Positions 31,350 through 39,217 of a DNA stretch of 42,295 bases are shown one piece after another. The stretch's first letter is position 1, and each line of letters begins with the position of its first letter. The notes beneath the pieces were generated by a model. The model made no database searches. It had not been told where the DNA came from and saw only the letters and a list, made by a program, of their open reading frames with translations. Made by a program: the position numbers and the translations under genes. Source of the stretch: Thermococcus sp. (GTDB lineage Archaea; Methanobacteriota_B; Thermococci; Thermococcales; Thermococcaceae); assembly GCF_027011145.1 (NCBI RefSeq), contig NZ_JALVAO010000003.1, positions 1-42,295 of the forward strand. Reading direction: 5' to 3'.

Positions 31350-31760
31350 CTACTCCAGCATTCCCTCCAGCTCAAGGATTTTTTTGGAGCGGAGGTAAAC
31401 CACTGGAACACCTTTTTCCCGGAGGCGCTTTTTCAGCCCTTTGTCGTTTGTGCAGACTATAACACGCTCGTTACCGACGGCAAACTCGTAAATCTGGTCG
31501 TCTATAGGTTTTTCACCGAAGCGACCTATCTCGACGGTCTCGAACCTCTCCGCGAGCTTCTTTGCCATTCTAACCGCGAGGAGGTCTTTTCCCCGGGTCT
31601 TCCTCTCTATGACGTCCAGCTCATCGAGGACAACGTTTGGGATGACTATTCTGAATTTCACGTCGAGGATTCTGTTGAGTTCTGAAATGATATCAACGCC
31701 GAACTGACCCGGGACGAGGAGAAAGTTCGTGTCAGGGACGACCAGCCATTCCCTCCCCAT
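31350..31760 (-). CDS. PIN-domain protein, FCF1/Utp24-like
   Basis: The 136 residues have the PIN acidic residues: Asp in VVPDTNFLLVPGQFG, VVLDELDVIERK, a late GEKPIDDQIYEFA and TNDKGLKKRLR. The family cuts RNA with two metals. Archaeal FCF1-like members are thought to act in rRNA processing. I used ATG 31760, 5 nt after GGTGG. It follows aIF2-gamma by 28 nt on the same strand, in a translation context, with no antitoxin beside it, so a VapC toxin is less likely. Confidence 0.82.
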   Translation of the reverse strand: MGREWLVVPDTNFLLVPGQFGVDIISELNRILDVKFRIVIPNVVLDELDVIERKTRGKDLLAVRMAKKLAERFETVEIGRFGEKPIDDQIYEFAVGNERVIVCTNDKGLKKRLREKGVPVVYLRSKKILELEGMLE

Positions 31761-31788
31761 AAAAACCACCAGAAAAGAAAAGGAGGGC

Positions 31789-33015
31789 TCACTCCTTTAT
31801 GAAACCGTAGCCTATGAGGCGCCATCTGCTCCCGACCTGCCTGCTTATGGCAACCCTGTCGCCGACCTCAGCACAGACCGGAATCTGGAGCTTGAGCTCA
31901 ATCTCGTCCTTTCCAAGGCCGGTGACGAGGCCCATTGTTCTGGCCGTTCCGACGTTGAGAAGGAGAACCTCCTTCCTCTTGATTGGCTCGACCTTGAGCT
32001 CATCTGCCGTACCAACGACGCGCTCGAGAAGGTGAACCTCAAGCCTGAGCTCCTCCCACACCGGCGGGAGTTTACCGGGCTTTCCGACGACGTTTCCGGC
32101 CATGAGGTCACCCTTCGTTAGGTATGGGTCGAGCTTGGTTCCAACACCGACGAGACCGCCGGGATAGGCCTCCTCAACGAACCTTCCACCGGCCTGGAGA
32201 GAGACTATTTCAGTGGTTATTGGCTCGTACTTAATCCTGCCGTGTTCCTCGTAGGGAACGCCGGGGCGAATTTCTATCTCGTCTCCCACTTTCAGCTTGC
32301 CCTGGACTATCGAACCGCCGATAACACCACCTATGAGCTTCTCGGGGGGAGTTCCCGGCTTGTTGACATCAAAGCTTCTCAAAACCAGCATCTTGGGTGG
32401 CTTGTTCGGGTCGCGCTTTGGCGTTGGAATGAACTTCTCTATTGCCGCGAGAAGAACGTCAACATTGGCCCCGTGAAGAGCTGAAATCGGGATTATTGGA
32501 GCATTTTCAGCCACTGTGCCCTTGATAAACTCCTTGATTTCCTCATAGCGCTTCATGACGGTCTCCCTGTCGACGAGCTCAATCTTGTTGAGTGCTATGA
32601 CTATGTTCTTGTTTCCAACTATCTGAAGGGCCATTAGGTGTTCCCTCGTCTGGGGCATGACCCCCTCGTTGGCCGCTATAACAAGCACCGCACCGTCCAT
32701 GAGTGAAGCTCCAGCGAGCATCGTTGTCATCAGCGCCTCGTGGCCAGGTGCATCTATGAAGGAAACGCGCCTCTCAAATTCAGTCTCGGCACCGCAGTAC
32801 GGACAGACCGGTGAAGTTGAGTACCTGCCACACTTGGGGCACTTCCTTATCTCGGCATCGGCGAAGCCTATCTTTATCGTGATACCCCTTCTGAGTTCCT
32901 CGCTGTGCGTGTCAGTCCAAATTCCGGTTAAAGCCTTGGTGAGCGTCGTCTTGCCGTGGTCAACGTGACCAACCATTCCTATGTTAACCTCGGCCTGTCT
33001 AAACTCCTTGGCCAT
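31789..33015 (-). CDS. Translation initiation factor aIF2 subunit gamma
   Basis: The gamma subunit binds GTP and initiator Met-tRNA for delivery to the small ribosomal subunit. The 408 residues carry G1 GHVDHGKT (about 13-20), a zinc knuckle [16 protein letters not shown] (about 55-70), DAPGHE, NKIEL and SALHGAN. Domains II and III follow ([32 protein letters not shown]). ATG 33015 follows GGGGTGAGAG. TATA CCTTAATAAACG lies at 33047-33058 on the reverse strand. It is the first gene of the pair with the PIN gene. Confidence 0.97.
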   Translation of the reverse strand: MAKEFRQAEVNIGMVGHVDHGKTTLTKALTGIWTDTHSEELRRGITIKIGFADAEIRKCPKCGRYSTSPVCPYCGAETEFERRVSFIDAPGHEALMTTMLAGASLMDGAVLVIAANEGVMPQTREHLMALQIVGNKNIVIALNKIELVDRETVMKRYEEIKEFIKGTVAENAPIIPISALHGANVDVLLAAIEKFIPTPKRDPNKPPKMLVLRSFDVNKPGTPPEKLIGGVIGGSIVQGKLKVGDEIEIRPGVPYEEHGRIKYEPITTEIVSLQAGGRFVEEAYPGGLVGVGTKLDPYLTKGDLMAGNVVGKPGKLPPVWEELRLEVHLLERVVGTADELKVEPIKRKEVLLLNVGTARTMGLVTGLGKDEIELKLQIPVCAEVGDRVAISRQVGSRWRLIGYGFIKE

Positions 33016-33087
33016 CTCTCTCACCCCTAAAGCTAAAAAGCGGGGACGTTTATTAAGGTTACCGAAGGAAGAGAATAGAAAAGGAAT

Positions 33088-33468
33088 TTAGAACACAATC
33101 TTCATGTTGACCTGGACTATGTTTGGGCTTATGGTGTTGCCGTGGACGGTCTTCTTCCTCCTCTCACCCTTCTCCCTGGGCCTGAAGCCCGGCCCCTTGG
33201 AGAGGAGTATTTTAGCCCTCCTCGGACCGTGGACGTCTGGTCTCATCGGGAAGCCGTCCTTGTCGGTTCCGCCGGTTATCTTGAGCTTCGCATCCTCGGG
33301 AATGTTCTCGTCGCCGAATATCTCCCTGAGGTTAAGACCGAGCTCCTTCGCTGGGACTTCCTCACCTATGCGCTTTCCTATGAGCTTCTCTGCTTCTCCA
33401 CCGGTTATCTCAACCTGCTTCGCTATACCTGTCTTCGGGTTCGATATAACGAGCTTGAAAGTGGCCAT
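33088..33468 (-). CDS. rps6e: 30S ribosomal protein S6e
   Basis: The 126-residue archaeal S6e begins [20 protein letters not shown] and contains [19 protein letters not shown] with the basic tail [20 protein letters not shown]. It is a small-subunit protein. ATG 33468 follows GGAGGTGGGA. TATA CGTTTAAAAACC (33537-33548, reverse) gives a leader of about 50 nt. The adjacent secG promoter points the other way. Confidence 0.97.
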   Translation of the reverse strand: MATFKLVISNPKTGIAKQVEITGGEAEKLIGKRIGEEVPAKELGLNLREIFGDENIPEDAKLKITGGTDKDGFPMRPDVHGPRRAKILLSKGPGFRPREKGERRKKTVHGNTISPNIVQVNMKIVF

Positions 33469-33536
33469 TCCTCCCACCTCCATTCATCAGCGGGATTCAT
33501 TGGGCAGAGCCCTTACCCGAGCGGTCTTGAACGGAG

Positions 33537-33570
33537 CGTTTAAAAACCTTACCGTGAAGCTTAAATATAA
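33537..33570. promoter_or_regulatory. Back-to-back promoters of S6e and SecG
   Basis: CGTTTAAAAACC (33537-33548) is the reverse TATA box of S6e, and CTTAAATATAA (33560-33570) is the forward TATA box of secG. Confidence 0.6.
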
Positions 33571-33599
33571 TAGTGAAAACTCAAAGGCAGGTGGTAAGT

Positions 33600-33770
33600 A
33601 TGGCGAAGGAAAGAACAACACTCCCACCAACCGGAGCGGGACTGATGAGGTTCTTTGATGAGGACACGAGGGCCATAAAGGTCAGCCCGAAGGGAGTTAT
33701 AGCAATGACCCTCGTGCTCATCGCTGTCGAGGTTCTTCTGCACGTCTTTGGTCCGAGTATCTTCGGTTAA
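33600..33770 (+). CDS. secG: Preprotein translocase subunit SecG/Sec61-beta
   Basis: The 56 residues have the archaeal Sec61-beta pattern: MAKERTTLPPTGAGLMRFFD, then KVSPKGVIAM and one membrane helix (TLVLIAVEVLLHVF). It joins SecYE in the membrane channel. GGTGGTAAGT precedes ATG 33600, and an upstream in-frame ATG at 33573 is not used. Its end overlaps the convergent PRC-barrel gene by 4 nt. Confidence 0.96.
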   Translation: MAKERTTLPPTGAGLMRFFDEDTRAIKVSPKGVIAMTLVLIAVEVLLHVFGPSIFG

Positions 33771-34420
33771 AGGAAACTCGTTTTCTTTAATCCTCTCGCG
33801 TTTAGCTCCTCGTCTATTATCCCCCTAACGATCTCTTCAAGCTGTCTCTGGATTAAAGCTTCCATATCTGTTTTAATTTTATCAATATCATTTCTCAGTC
33901 CTTCAAGAAGCCTGATGTATTCTCTCGCCATTTCAAGTTGTCCTTCCTGCCGTACAACCTGTTCTTTTAAGTGCTCAAAATCGTCCTTCATAATTTGGAA
34001 CTTTCTAATCTCCCTTTGGAGGTCTTCAATTTCCTTTTTAAGCCGGTAGTTTTCCTCTTTTAACTGCTCTATGAGCTTTTCCTTAGCTTCAAGTTCTTTC
34101 ACAAGGGAGTTGTACTCCTCGGCTATCTGGTGGAGCCTCTCGATTTCCCTCAGCGGGGGAACCTTGCCGTCGCCGAGGATTATAACGTCAGGCCCTACGT
34201 TCACTATGTCGTTAGGAGAAATCTTGAGTTTTTTTTCACTTGTAAAGATGCTCTGGCCTTTTCCAAGGTTTTCAATTTCCTTCATCTTTAGAATGAAGTA
34301 GAACTGATTTCCTTTCCCGACTTCGACGTTGATGTCTGTAACATAGCCAAGTATTTTTCCATCGGTAAGAGAAATCACAAACTTATTAACAAGCTGATTG
34401 GCTTTTGTCTCCTCAGACAT
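33767..34420 (-). CDS. PRC-barrel protein with long coiled coil (CdvA-like layout)
   Basis: Residues about 8-85 look like a PRC barrel (FVISLTDGKILGYVTDINVE, SPNDIVNVGPDVIILG). From about 90 to 190 a heptad-rich coiled coil follows (VKELEAKEKLIEQLKEENYR, LKKEIEDLQREIRKF). A short helical end (DEELNARGLKKTSFL) closes the 217 residues. CdvA of Crenarchaeota and the recently described PRC-barrel cell-division proteins have a similar PRC plus helix layout. I cannot prove homology. TATA-like TATTTATGG is at 34446-34455. No membrane segment is seen. It neighbours secG and engB. Confidence 0.8.
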   Translation of the reverse strand: MSEETKANQLVNKFVISLTDGKILGYVTDINVEVGKGNQFYFILKMKEIENLGKGQSIFTSEKKLKISPNDIVNVGPDVIILGDGKVPPLREIERLHQIAEEYNSLVKELEAKEKLIEQLKEENYRLKKEIEDLQREIRKFQIMKDDFEHLKEQVVRQEGQLEMAREYIRLLEGLRNDIDKIKTDMEALIQRQLEEIVRGIIDEELNARGLKKTSFL

Positions 34421-34473
34421 TTTGGACCACCGCTCATTTTTGTTACCATAAATACTTAACCTTTTCCGCCAAA

Positions 34474-34484
34474 CCTTTTAAAGG
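34474..34484 (+). promoter_or_regulatory. TATA box of engB
   Basis: CCTTTTAAAGG is nearly symmetric and lies about 37 nt before ATG 34516. GGTGAGGAAAT precedes the start. A reverse TATA box CCATAAATAC (34446-34455) serves the PRC-barrel gene. Confidence 0.55.
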
Positions 34485-34515
34485 CCCGAAAGAACTTTCA
34501 GCCCGGTGAGGAAAT

Positions 34516-35064
34516 ATGATAATATTCGCCGGGCGCTCAAACGTCGGCAAAAGCACACTGATATTCAAACTTACAGGGAAGAAGGTTAAGAGAGGGAAGA
34601 GGCCCGGCGTGACGAGAAAGCCCGTTGAAATCGAGTGGAGGGGCAAAAAGGTCGTTGATTTGCCCGGTTTTGGCTTCATGAGTGGGCTTCCAAAGCACGT
34701 CCAGGAGAGGATAAAGGACGAGGTAGTGCACTTCATCGAGGACAACGCCGATGAGATAGAGCTCGCGGTTCTTGTCGTCGACGGAAAGGCCTCGCCCGAG
34801 ATAATAGAGCGCTGGGAGAAGAGGGGCGAGATTCCAATAGACGTGGAGTTCTACCAGTTCCTCCGAGAGCTTGATATACCGACCATAGTTGCCGTCAACA
34901 AAATAGACAAAGTCAAGAACGTCCAGGGTGTTATACACTTCTTGGCCGAAAAGTTCGGCGTTCCCTATTCGGAAATTTCACGGACTTTTGTTCCAGTCTC
35001 GGCCAAGTTCGAAAAGAACCTCGATGAGCTGAAAAGATTGATGGAAGAGAAACTCAGGTCATAA
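34516..35064 (+). CDS. engB: GTP-binding protein EngB (YihA family)
   Basis: The 182-residue GTPase has G1 GRSNVGKST (6-14), G3 DLPGFG, G4 NKID and G5-like VPVSAK. The family assists large-subunit assembly in bacteria, and the archaeal role is presumed similar. The start follows GGTGAGGAAAT. It ends 6 nt inside the convergent Lrp-type gene. Confidence 0.93.
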   Translation: MIIFAGRSNVGKSTLIFKLTGKKVKRGKRPGVTRKPVEIEWRGKKVVDLPGFGFMSGLPKHVQERIKDEVVHFIEDNADEIELAVLVVDGKASPEIIERWEKRGEIPIDVEFYQFLRELDIPTIVAVNKIDKVKNVQGVIHFLAEKFGVPYSEISRTFVPVSAKFEKNLDELKRLMEEKLRS

Positions 35065-35523
35065 CACTTCCAGGACGAGGTGGGTGTTGGTTTCCCTGAC
35101 GCCGTCGAGGGAGGCTATCTCCTCGAGTATTTCATCGAGCTTCGTCTTGTCTGCCTCGATTATCAGGTCAACGTCGCCGGTAACGCGGTAAATCTTCTTT
35201 ATTTTAAGTTTCCGTATGGCCTCATAGACGTGCCTTCTCTTTGTCGGTTCAATCTTAACAAAAACGAATACATCCCCCTTTTTCTCGCCCAGAAGTTCAA
35301 GAGCTTTGTCTGTCAGGTCTATGAAACCTCTGCCGGTTCTTATGTAGCCGAGCTCCTTGAGAACCTTGAGATGGTTGCTTAAAGCTTGTCTTGTTATGCC
35401 AAGCTCTTTCGCCAGCTCGTCCTGGGTTTTCTCGACGGTATGAACCTCGATTGTCTTGCCGTCTTCGTAGAGCTTTCTTAAAAGTTTAACCTGCCTTGGG
35501 GTTAGGGTGTTCTTTTCAACCAT
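35059..35523 (-). CDS. Lrp/AsnC-type transcriptional regulator
   Basis: The 154-residue protein has a winged-helix DNA-binding half (about 8-70; TQDELAKELGITRQALSNHL) and an AsnC/RAM-like ligand half (about 85-152; GDVFVFVKIEPTKRRHVYEA, VTGDVDLIIEADKTKLDEIL). Such proteins form dimers or larger discs and sense amino acids. ATG 35523 has AGGTGAAGGGAC before it. Its ligand and targets are not known. Confidence 0.88.
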   Translation of the reverse strand: MVEKNTLTPRQVKLLRKLYEDGKTIEVHTVEKTQDELAKELGITRQALSNHLKVLKELGYIRTGRGFIDLTDKALELLGEKKGDVFVFVKIEPTKRRHVYEAIRKLKIKKIYRVTGDVDLIIEADKTKLDEILEEIASLDGVRETNTHLVLEVL

Positions 35524-35637
35524 GTCCCTTCACCTTATGTTCTTCAACCGTTATTTCGATAAATGTAAAATTCAATTTTTCAATTTTCCAATGGTGATAA
35601 AGCTTTTTATAAGTTTTTCTAAGGTTTTCAGACTCAA

Positions 35638-35648
35638 GGTTTTTAACC
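35638..35648 (+). promoter_or_regulatory. TATA box of the Clp1-type kinase gene (leaderless)
   Basis: GGTTTTTAACC is centred about 25 nt before ATG 35669, and no Shine-Dalgarno lies between, so the message probably begins at its start codon. Confidence 0.55.
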
Positions 35649-35668
35649 TTCCACAGAAACTCTAAACC

Positions 35669-36730
35669 ATGAACAAAGCCATCTACACCAACGACGTCCC
35701 TCCTGACAGGCTGGAACTCCTTGCCGAGCTTTCTTCACGCGATGCCGTTAAGGTTATGGTTATTGGGGGCCTCGACACGGGAAAGAGCACCCTTGTAACG
35801 TTTCTGGCAAACGAGCTCATGAACCTCGGAAAGAGCGTTGCAGTAGTTGATTCCGACGTCGGTCAGAAGGGTGTTCTTCCACCAGCTACGATAAGCCTTG
35901 CTCTCCCGGAGGAAAACTTTTCAACCCTCTCTGAACTCAGTGGAGTGGCCCACTACTTCATAGGAACGGTCTCCCCGAGCCAGTTTATCGGCGAGATGGC
36001 TGTTGGTGTCAAAAGGCTCGTTGAGATGGCCGAGAAAAGTGCTGATGTTGTTTTGATAGACACGACAGGTTTCGTTACCGGCCCGGGTTTTGAGATGAAA
36101 CGACTTAAAGCAGAGCTGGTGAGACCGGATTTGATAGTTTTTCTCGAGAGAAACGGCGAGCTCGGCCCACTTGCCAGGGCACTCTCACCGTACGGAGACG
36201 TGGTCAGGCTTGGAGTCAGCGAAAACGCGAGGAGCGTTTCAAGAGAGGAAAGGCGCGAAATCAGGTTTGAGAAGTGGAGGACATACTTCCTGAACTCCAG
36301 TCTTGTCGAGTTTGACATCTCGGAGGTAGCTATTACCGGAACTTCCCTCTTCCATGGCCGTCCCCTCGATGAAAGGGAGAAAACCCTCCTCTCGCGGGCC
36401 TTCCGGTGGCTCGTCCTTGCCGGATGGGAGAACGACGGACGCTACACAGTTGTAAAGGCCGATGAGGAGAGCTTTCCGAGGGGCTACCGCTCGATTCATG
36501 CCATAGACTTTGAAAAGCTGAACAATCTTCTCGTTGGCCTGATTGACGAAAACGGCCTCTGTCTTGGCCTTGGAATTTTGAAGTGGATTAACTTCAGTGC
36601 CGGAACTCTTCAGGTACTAACTCCCCTTGAAAGGGGTTCATTGAGCTTTGTCAGGGAAATCCGTTTTGGAAGAATGAGGGTTTTGGAAACCGGTGAGGAG
36701 CTGGGCCTTTTAAGGAGAGACGAACTTTGA
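35669..36730 (+). CDS. Clp1-family polynucleotide 5'-hydroxyl kinase
   Basis: The 353 residues carry Walker A GGLDTGKST (Lys39), then VVDSDVGQKG with the family's DxDxGQ, LIDTTGFVTGPG and the later ITGTSLFHGRPLD segment. Archaeal members phosphorylate 5'-OH ends of RNA or DNA using NTP; Pyrococcus horikoshii PH0197 is the known example. No cap-binding extension is seen. The gene is leaderless. UbiA-type DGGGP synthase follows 47 nt later with its own TATA box (about 36739-36750). Confidence 0.92.
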   Translation: MNKAIYTNDVPPDRLELLAELSSRDAVKVMVIGGLDTGKSTLVTFLANELMNLGKSVAVVDSDVGQKGVLPPATISLALPEENFSTLSELSGVAHYFIGTVSPSQFIGEMAVGVKRLVEMAEKSADVVLIDTTGFVTGPGFEMKRLKAELVRPDLIVFLERNGELGPLARALSPYGDVVRLGVSENARSVSREERREIRFEKWRTYFLNSSLVEFDISEVAITGTSLFHGRPLDEREKTLLSRAFRWLVLAGWENDGRYTVVKADEESFPRGYRSIHAIDFEKLNNLLVGLIDENGLCLGLGILKWINFSAGTLQVLTPLERGSLSFVREIRFGRMRVLETGEELGLLRRDEL

Positions 36731-36777
36731 ACCCATAAGGTTTTAAAGTTCAACCACAATGGTCGGAAGGTGATATC

Positions 36778-37611
36778 TTGGAGGCGAGGGCGTTCATCGA
36801 AATCACGAGGCCACACAACTGCGTCTTGGCAGGCATAGTCGGTCTGCTCGGCTCGATAGTTGCAGTAGGACACTTTCCTGAGCTGAGGAAGGCCGTTTTA
36901 GTGTTCCTCGTCGTAACGCTCGGCTGTTCGGCCGGCAACACCATAAACGACTACTTTGACTACGAGATAGACAGGATAAACCGGCCGGAAAGACCCCTAC
37001 CCAGGGGGGCCATGAGCAGAAGGACTGCCTTCTGGTATGCTATGGCGCTCTTCGCTATTGGCCTAATCCTCGCCTCACTCATAAACGTCTACGCCTTTTT
37101 ACTGGCCCTCGTCGCCTACGCCACGATGTTCCTTTACGCCTGGAAGCTCAAGCCCCTGCCCTTCATCGGTAACTTGGCCGTTGCCGGCTTAACTGGTGCG
37201 ACTCCACTCTATGGGGCAATAGCCGTTGGCAAAATCGGCCTCGCCGGATATCTGGCACTCTGTGCCTTCCTCGTCAACGTCGCTCGGGAGGTCATAAAGG
37301 ACATAGAAGACGTGGAAGGCGACCTGGCAAAGGGCGCTAAAACCCTCCCGATAGTTATTGGGGAGAAAAAATCGGCCTACATCGGGGCGTTGTTCGCGTT
37401 TTTGACCGTTATAGCATCGTTCCTGCCAATCAAAGCCGGTGTTGGACTTAGCTACCTGGCAATGGTTCCGGTTGATGCCATAATCCTTTATTCGGCATTC
37501 CTTATCCTCCGCTCGCAGGACAGGGAAACCGCACACCGCTCCCAAAAGTTGCTCAAAATCAGCATATTCCTGGCCGTAATGGCTTTCCTGATAGCTTCGC
37601 TTGTGAGGTGA
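36778..37611 (+). CDS. UbiA prenyltransferase, digeranylgeranylglyceryl phosphate synthase type
   Basis: This 277-residue membrane enzyme adds the second geranylgeranyl chain in archaeal ether-lipid synthesis. The first Asp-rich motif NDYFDYEID at 57-65 and a second DIEDVEGD about 175-182 bind the prenyl diphosphate. Seven to nine membrane helices follow the UbiA plan. The start is TTG 36778 behind GGTGATATC. The next gene overlaps its stop region. The substrate is taken from the archaeal family. Confidence 0.9.
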   Translation: MEARAFIEITRPHNCVLAGIVGLLGSIVAVGHFPELRKAVLVFLVVTLGCSAGNTINDYFDYEIDRINRPERPLPRGAMSRRTAFWYAMALFAIGLILASLINVYAFLLALVAYATMFLYAWKLKPLPFIGNLAVAGLTGATPLYGAIAVGKIGLAGYLALCAFLVNVAREVIKDIEDVEGDLAKGAKTLPIVIGEKKSAYIGALFAFLTVIASFLPIKAGVGLSYLAMVPVDAIILYSAFLILRSQDRETAHRSQKLLKISIFLAVMAFLIASLVR

Positions 37612-37616
37612 TTGGT

Positions 37617-37997
37617 ATGGAGTTTAAGGACGAGATAATTAGGGAACTGGAAAACGATGAGCTCTGGACGGTGCTTACCTTCAAGACTCCTCACGGGCCT
37701 GCGACAACCCTGAACGAGCTCGTGAAGGTCGTTGAGGATGCCGGCTGGAGAGTTACTTTCAAGGCCAACTGGTGGACTGCAGACATACCCTACGGCCTGA
37801 TAAGGATAGATCTCCAGAGGGATGGAAGGGAGAAGATTCTCCTCGGCAAGTGGATTCTAGGAGAAAAATGCGAGCTCATACGGGTTGAAAGCCTCGACCT
37901 TGAGCGCGGAAAGGACGAGTTCTTCCGCATGGTTGACAGCATAACCTCAACGCTAATCCACGACCCGGTTATAAGAACCATGCGGGAGCAGTACTGA
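37617..37997 (+). CDS. Conserved hypothetical protein, 126 residues
   Basis: I do not recognise a family. The sequence is alpha/beta (EIIRELENDELWTVLTFKTP, WRVTFKANWWTADIPYGL, then CELIRVESLDLERGKDEFF) with three tryptophans and one cysteine, and no membrane segment. ATG 37617 follows GAGGTGATTGGT and lies just after the UbiA stop, so it is co-transcribed. A T-run at 37999-38014 follows. Its link to lipid synthesis is only positional. Confidence 0.7.
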   Translation: MEFKDEIIRELENDELWTVLTFKTPHGPATTLNELVKVVEDAGWRVTFKANWWTADIPYGLIRIDLQRDGREKILLGKWILGEKCELIRVESLDLERGKDEFFRMVDSITSTLIHDPVIRTMREQY

Positions 37998-37998
37998 C

Positions 37999-38014
37999 GC
38001 TTTTTATTTTTTGG
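37999..38014. terminator. T-run terminator after the UbiA operon
   Basis: CTTTTTATTTTTT follows the forward stop within a few bases, the usual archaeal oligo-T signal. On the other strand the nearby CTTTTCTCCTTTTC may end the RPA operon. Confidence 0.55.
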
Positions 38015-38035
38015 AGAATTGAAAAGGAGAAAAGC

Positions 38036-38842
38036 TCAGAGGGGTTCGTAGAACCCTATCTCGGGCTCGTAGATTTCTCCCTCAGCCAGCAACTGGCTTA
38101 TCGCTTCTTCGATTATTTCCTCGTCGAACTCCTTTGAGAGCTTTTTAACAATGAACTTGTGGGATAGGGCTTTCCCCTTCTCGCGGAGCAGGTTCATTAC
38201 AGCTTCCTTCGCCTTCTCAAGCTCTGGATTGAGTGGCGTCTCCTCGGTTTCTTCGGCCGTTTCTTCACCCAGTAGCTCCTCCTCGAGGGCTCTCTGCTCG
38301 AGCATCATTGTGTAGAGCTCGTCTATCGTGAGTAGAAGCTCCTCGTCAACTCCCCTGTTCTTGGCTATGACCTTTGCCTTGGCCGTTATCCCGTAGCGGT
38401 CGTAGATTTCGAAGGCTATCTTAGCCTTCTCGGCGTGCTCAACTTTATCCCTAAGAGTTTCGAAGCGGTGGAGTATCCAGAAGTTTGGGCTAACCTTGGA
38501 AACGCCCTCGACGAGTATCTGCTTGTCGTCGCGCCACTCTGCTACCTTTCCGATTATCTGGACGAGGTCGCCCTTCTTAACGAGCCTTATGAAGCGCGTG
38601 TCGTCGCGGAAGCCCAGAACCCAGATGGTTCCGGTTCCATCATCTATCTGGAACTTGCCGTAGGTCTCGTCGTCGCTTATGACGGGCTCCCTGACGACGG
38701 TGGCGACGACCTTGACGCGGTAGACCTTTCTGGCGTCGCGCATTATTAGGTAGTTGGGCTCGAAGTCGCCCTCGCTCCTCACGTAGTAGCCGTCGAGGAT
38801 GTCCTTGATGTAGACCCTGCTCGCTGGCAGGCGCTTCTTCAT
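38036..38842 (-). CDS. Replication protein A, RPA32 subunit
   Basis: The 268 residues hold one OB fold (about 25-140; YRVKVVATVVREPVISDDET, GTIWVLGFRDDTRF), an acidic linker (LLGEETAEETEETPLNPELE) and a C-terminal winged helix (about 200-268; KALSHKFIVKKLSKEFDEEI). It binds single-stranded DNA with RPA14 and RPA41. ATG 38842 overlaps the RPA14 stop by ATGA. It is the last gene of the RPA operon. Confidence 0.92.
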   Translation of the reverse strand: MKKRLPASRVYIKDILDGYYVRSEGDFEPNYLIMRDARKVYRVKVVATVVREPVISDDETYGKFQIDDGTGTIWVLGFRDDTRFIRLVKKGDLVQIIGKVAEWRDDKQILVEGVSKVSPNFWILHRFETLRDKVEHAEKAKIAFEIYDRYGITAKAKVIAKNRGVDEELLLTIDELYTMMLEQRALEEELLGEETAEETEETPLNPELEKAKEAVMNLLREKGKALSHKFIVKKLSKEFDEEIIEEAISQLLAEGEIYEPEIGFYEPL

Positions 38843-39216
38843 AGCTCCTCACCTCCGAAGAAGCTGATGACGTTTTCAATCTTTGGCAGGACCTTTTTCT
38901 CGAGTTCCCTTATCTCCTCCAGTGCCTCCAGGTCTGCATCGCTGAAGTCCTGTATCACCTCGCCGAAGATGTGGACGCTCTCTTCGCCCCTTATGACCCT
39001 CCCGATGACCCTGACTATTTGACCGTTCTCAGGTAAAACGTTCTCCTCGCTCTCAACGAGTATAACACCGGTTCCGTCGTCTAGCCAGAAGGTGTAGTCG
39101 AGCTTGTCAACTTTGAAGGCCTTGCCTATGAGGGAAACTCTGGTGTCGTCTTCCCTAATCTCGGCAATTTTCCTCTCAACTGCAGGTTTTCTCCTCCTAA
39201 AGCGAACCTCCTCCAT
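38839..39216 (-). CDS. Replication protein A, RPA14 subunit
   Basis: The 125 residues are a single OB fold: DTRVSLIGKAFKVDKLDYTF, WLDDGTGVILVESEENVLPE, GQIVRVIGRVI. It is the small core subunit joining RPA32 and RPA41. ATG 39216 follows GGTGGTGAGTGAA and lies 2 nt after the RPA41 stop; the GTG at 39228 overlaps the Shine-Dalgarno. Confidence 0.92.
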   Translation of the reverse strand: MEEVRFRRRKPAVERKIAEIREDDTRVSLIGKAFKVDKLDYTFWLDDGTGVILVESEENVLPENGQIVRVIGRVIRGEESVHIFGEVIQDFSDADLEALEEIRELEKKVLPKIENVISFFGGEEL

Positions 39217-39217
39217 T

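Noticed and set aside
31215-31685. Forward open frame of 156 codons over the PIN gene
   Set aside because: It is the antisense of a conserved PIN-domain gene, with no start signal.
33573-33599. Upstream in-frame ATG for SecG
   Set aside because: It lies before GGTGG and the family begins at ATG 33600.
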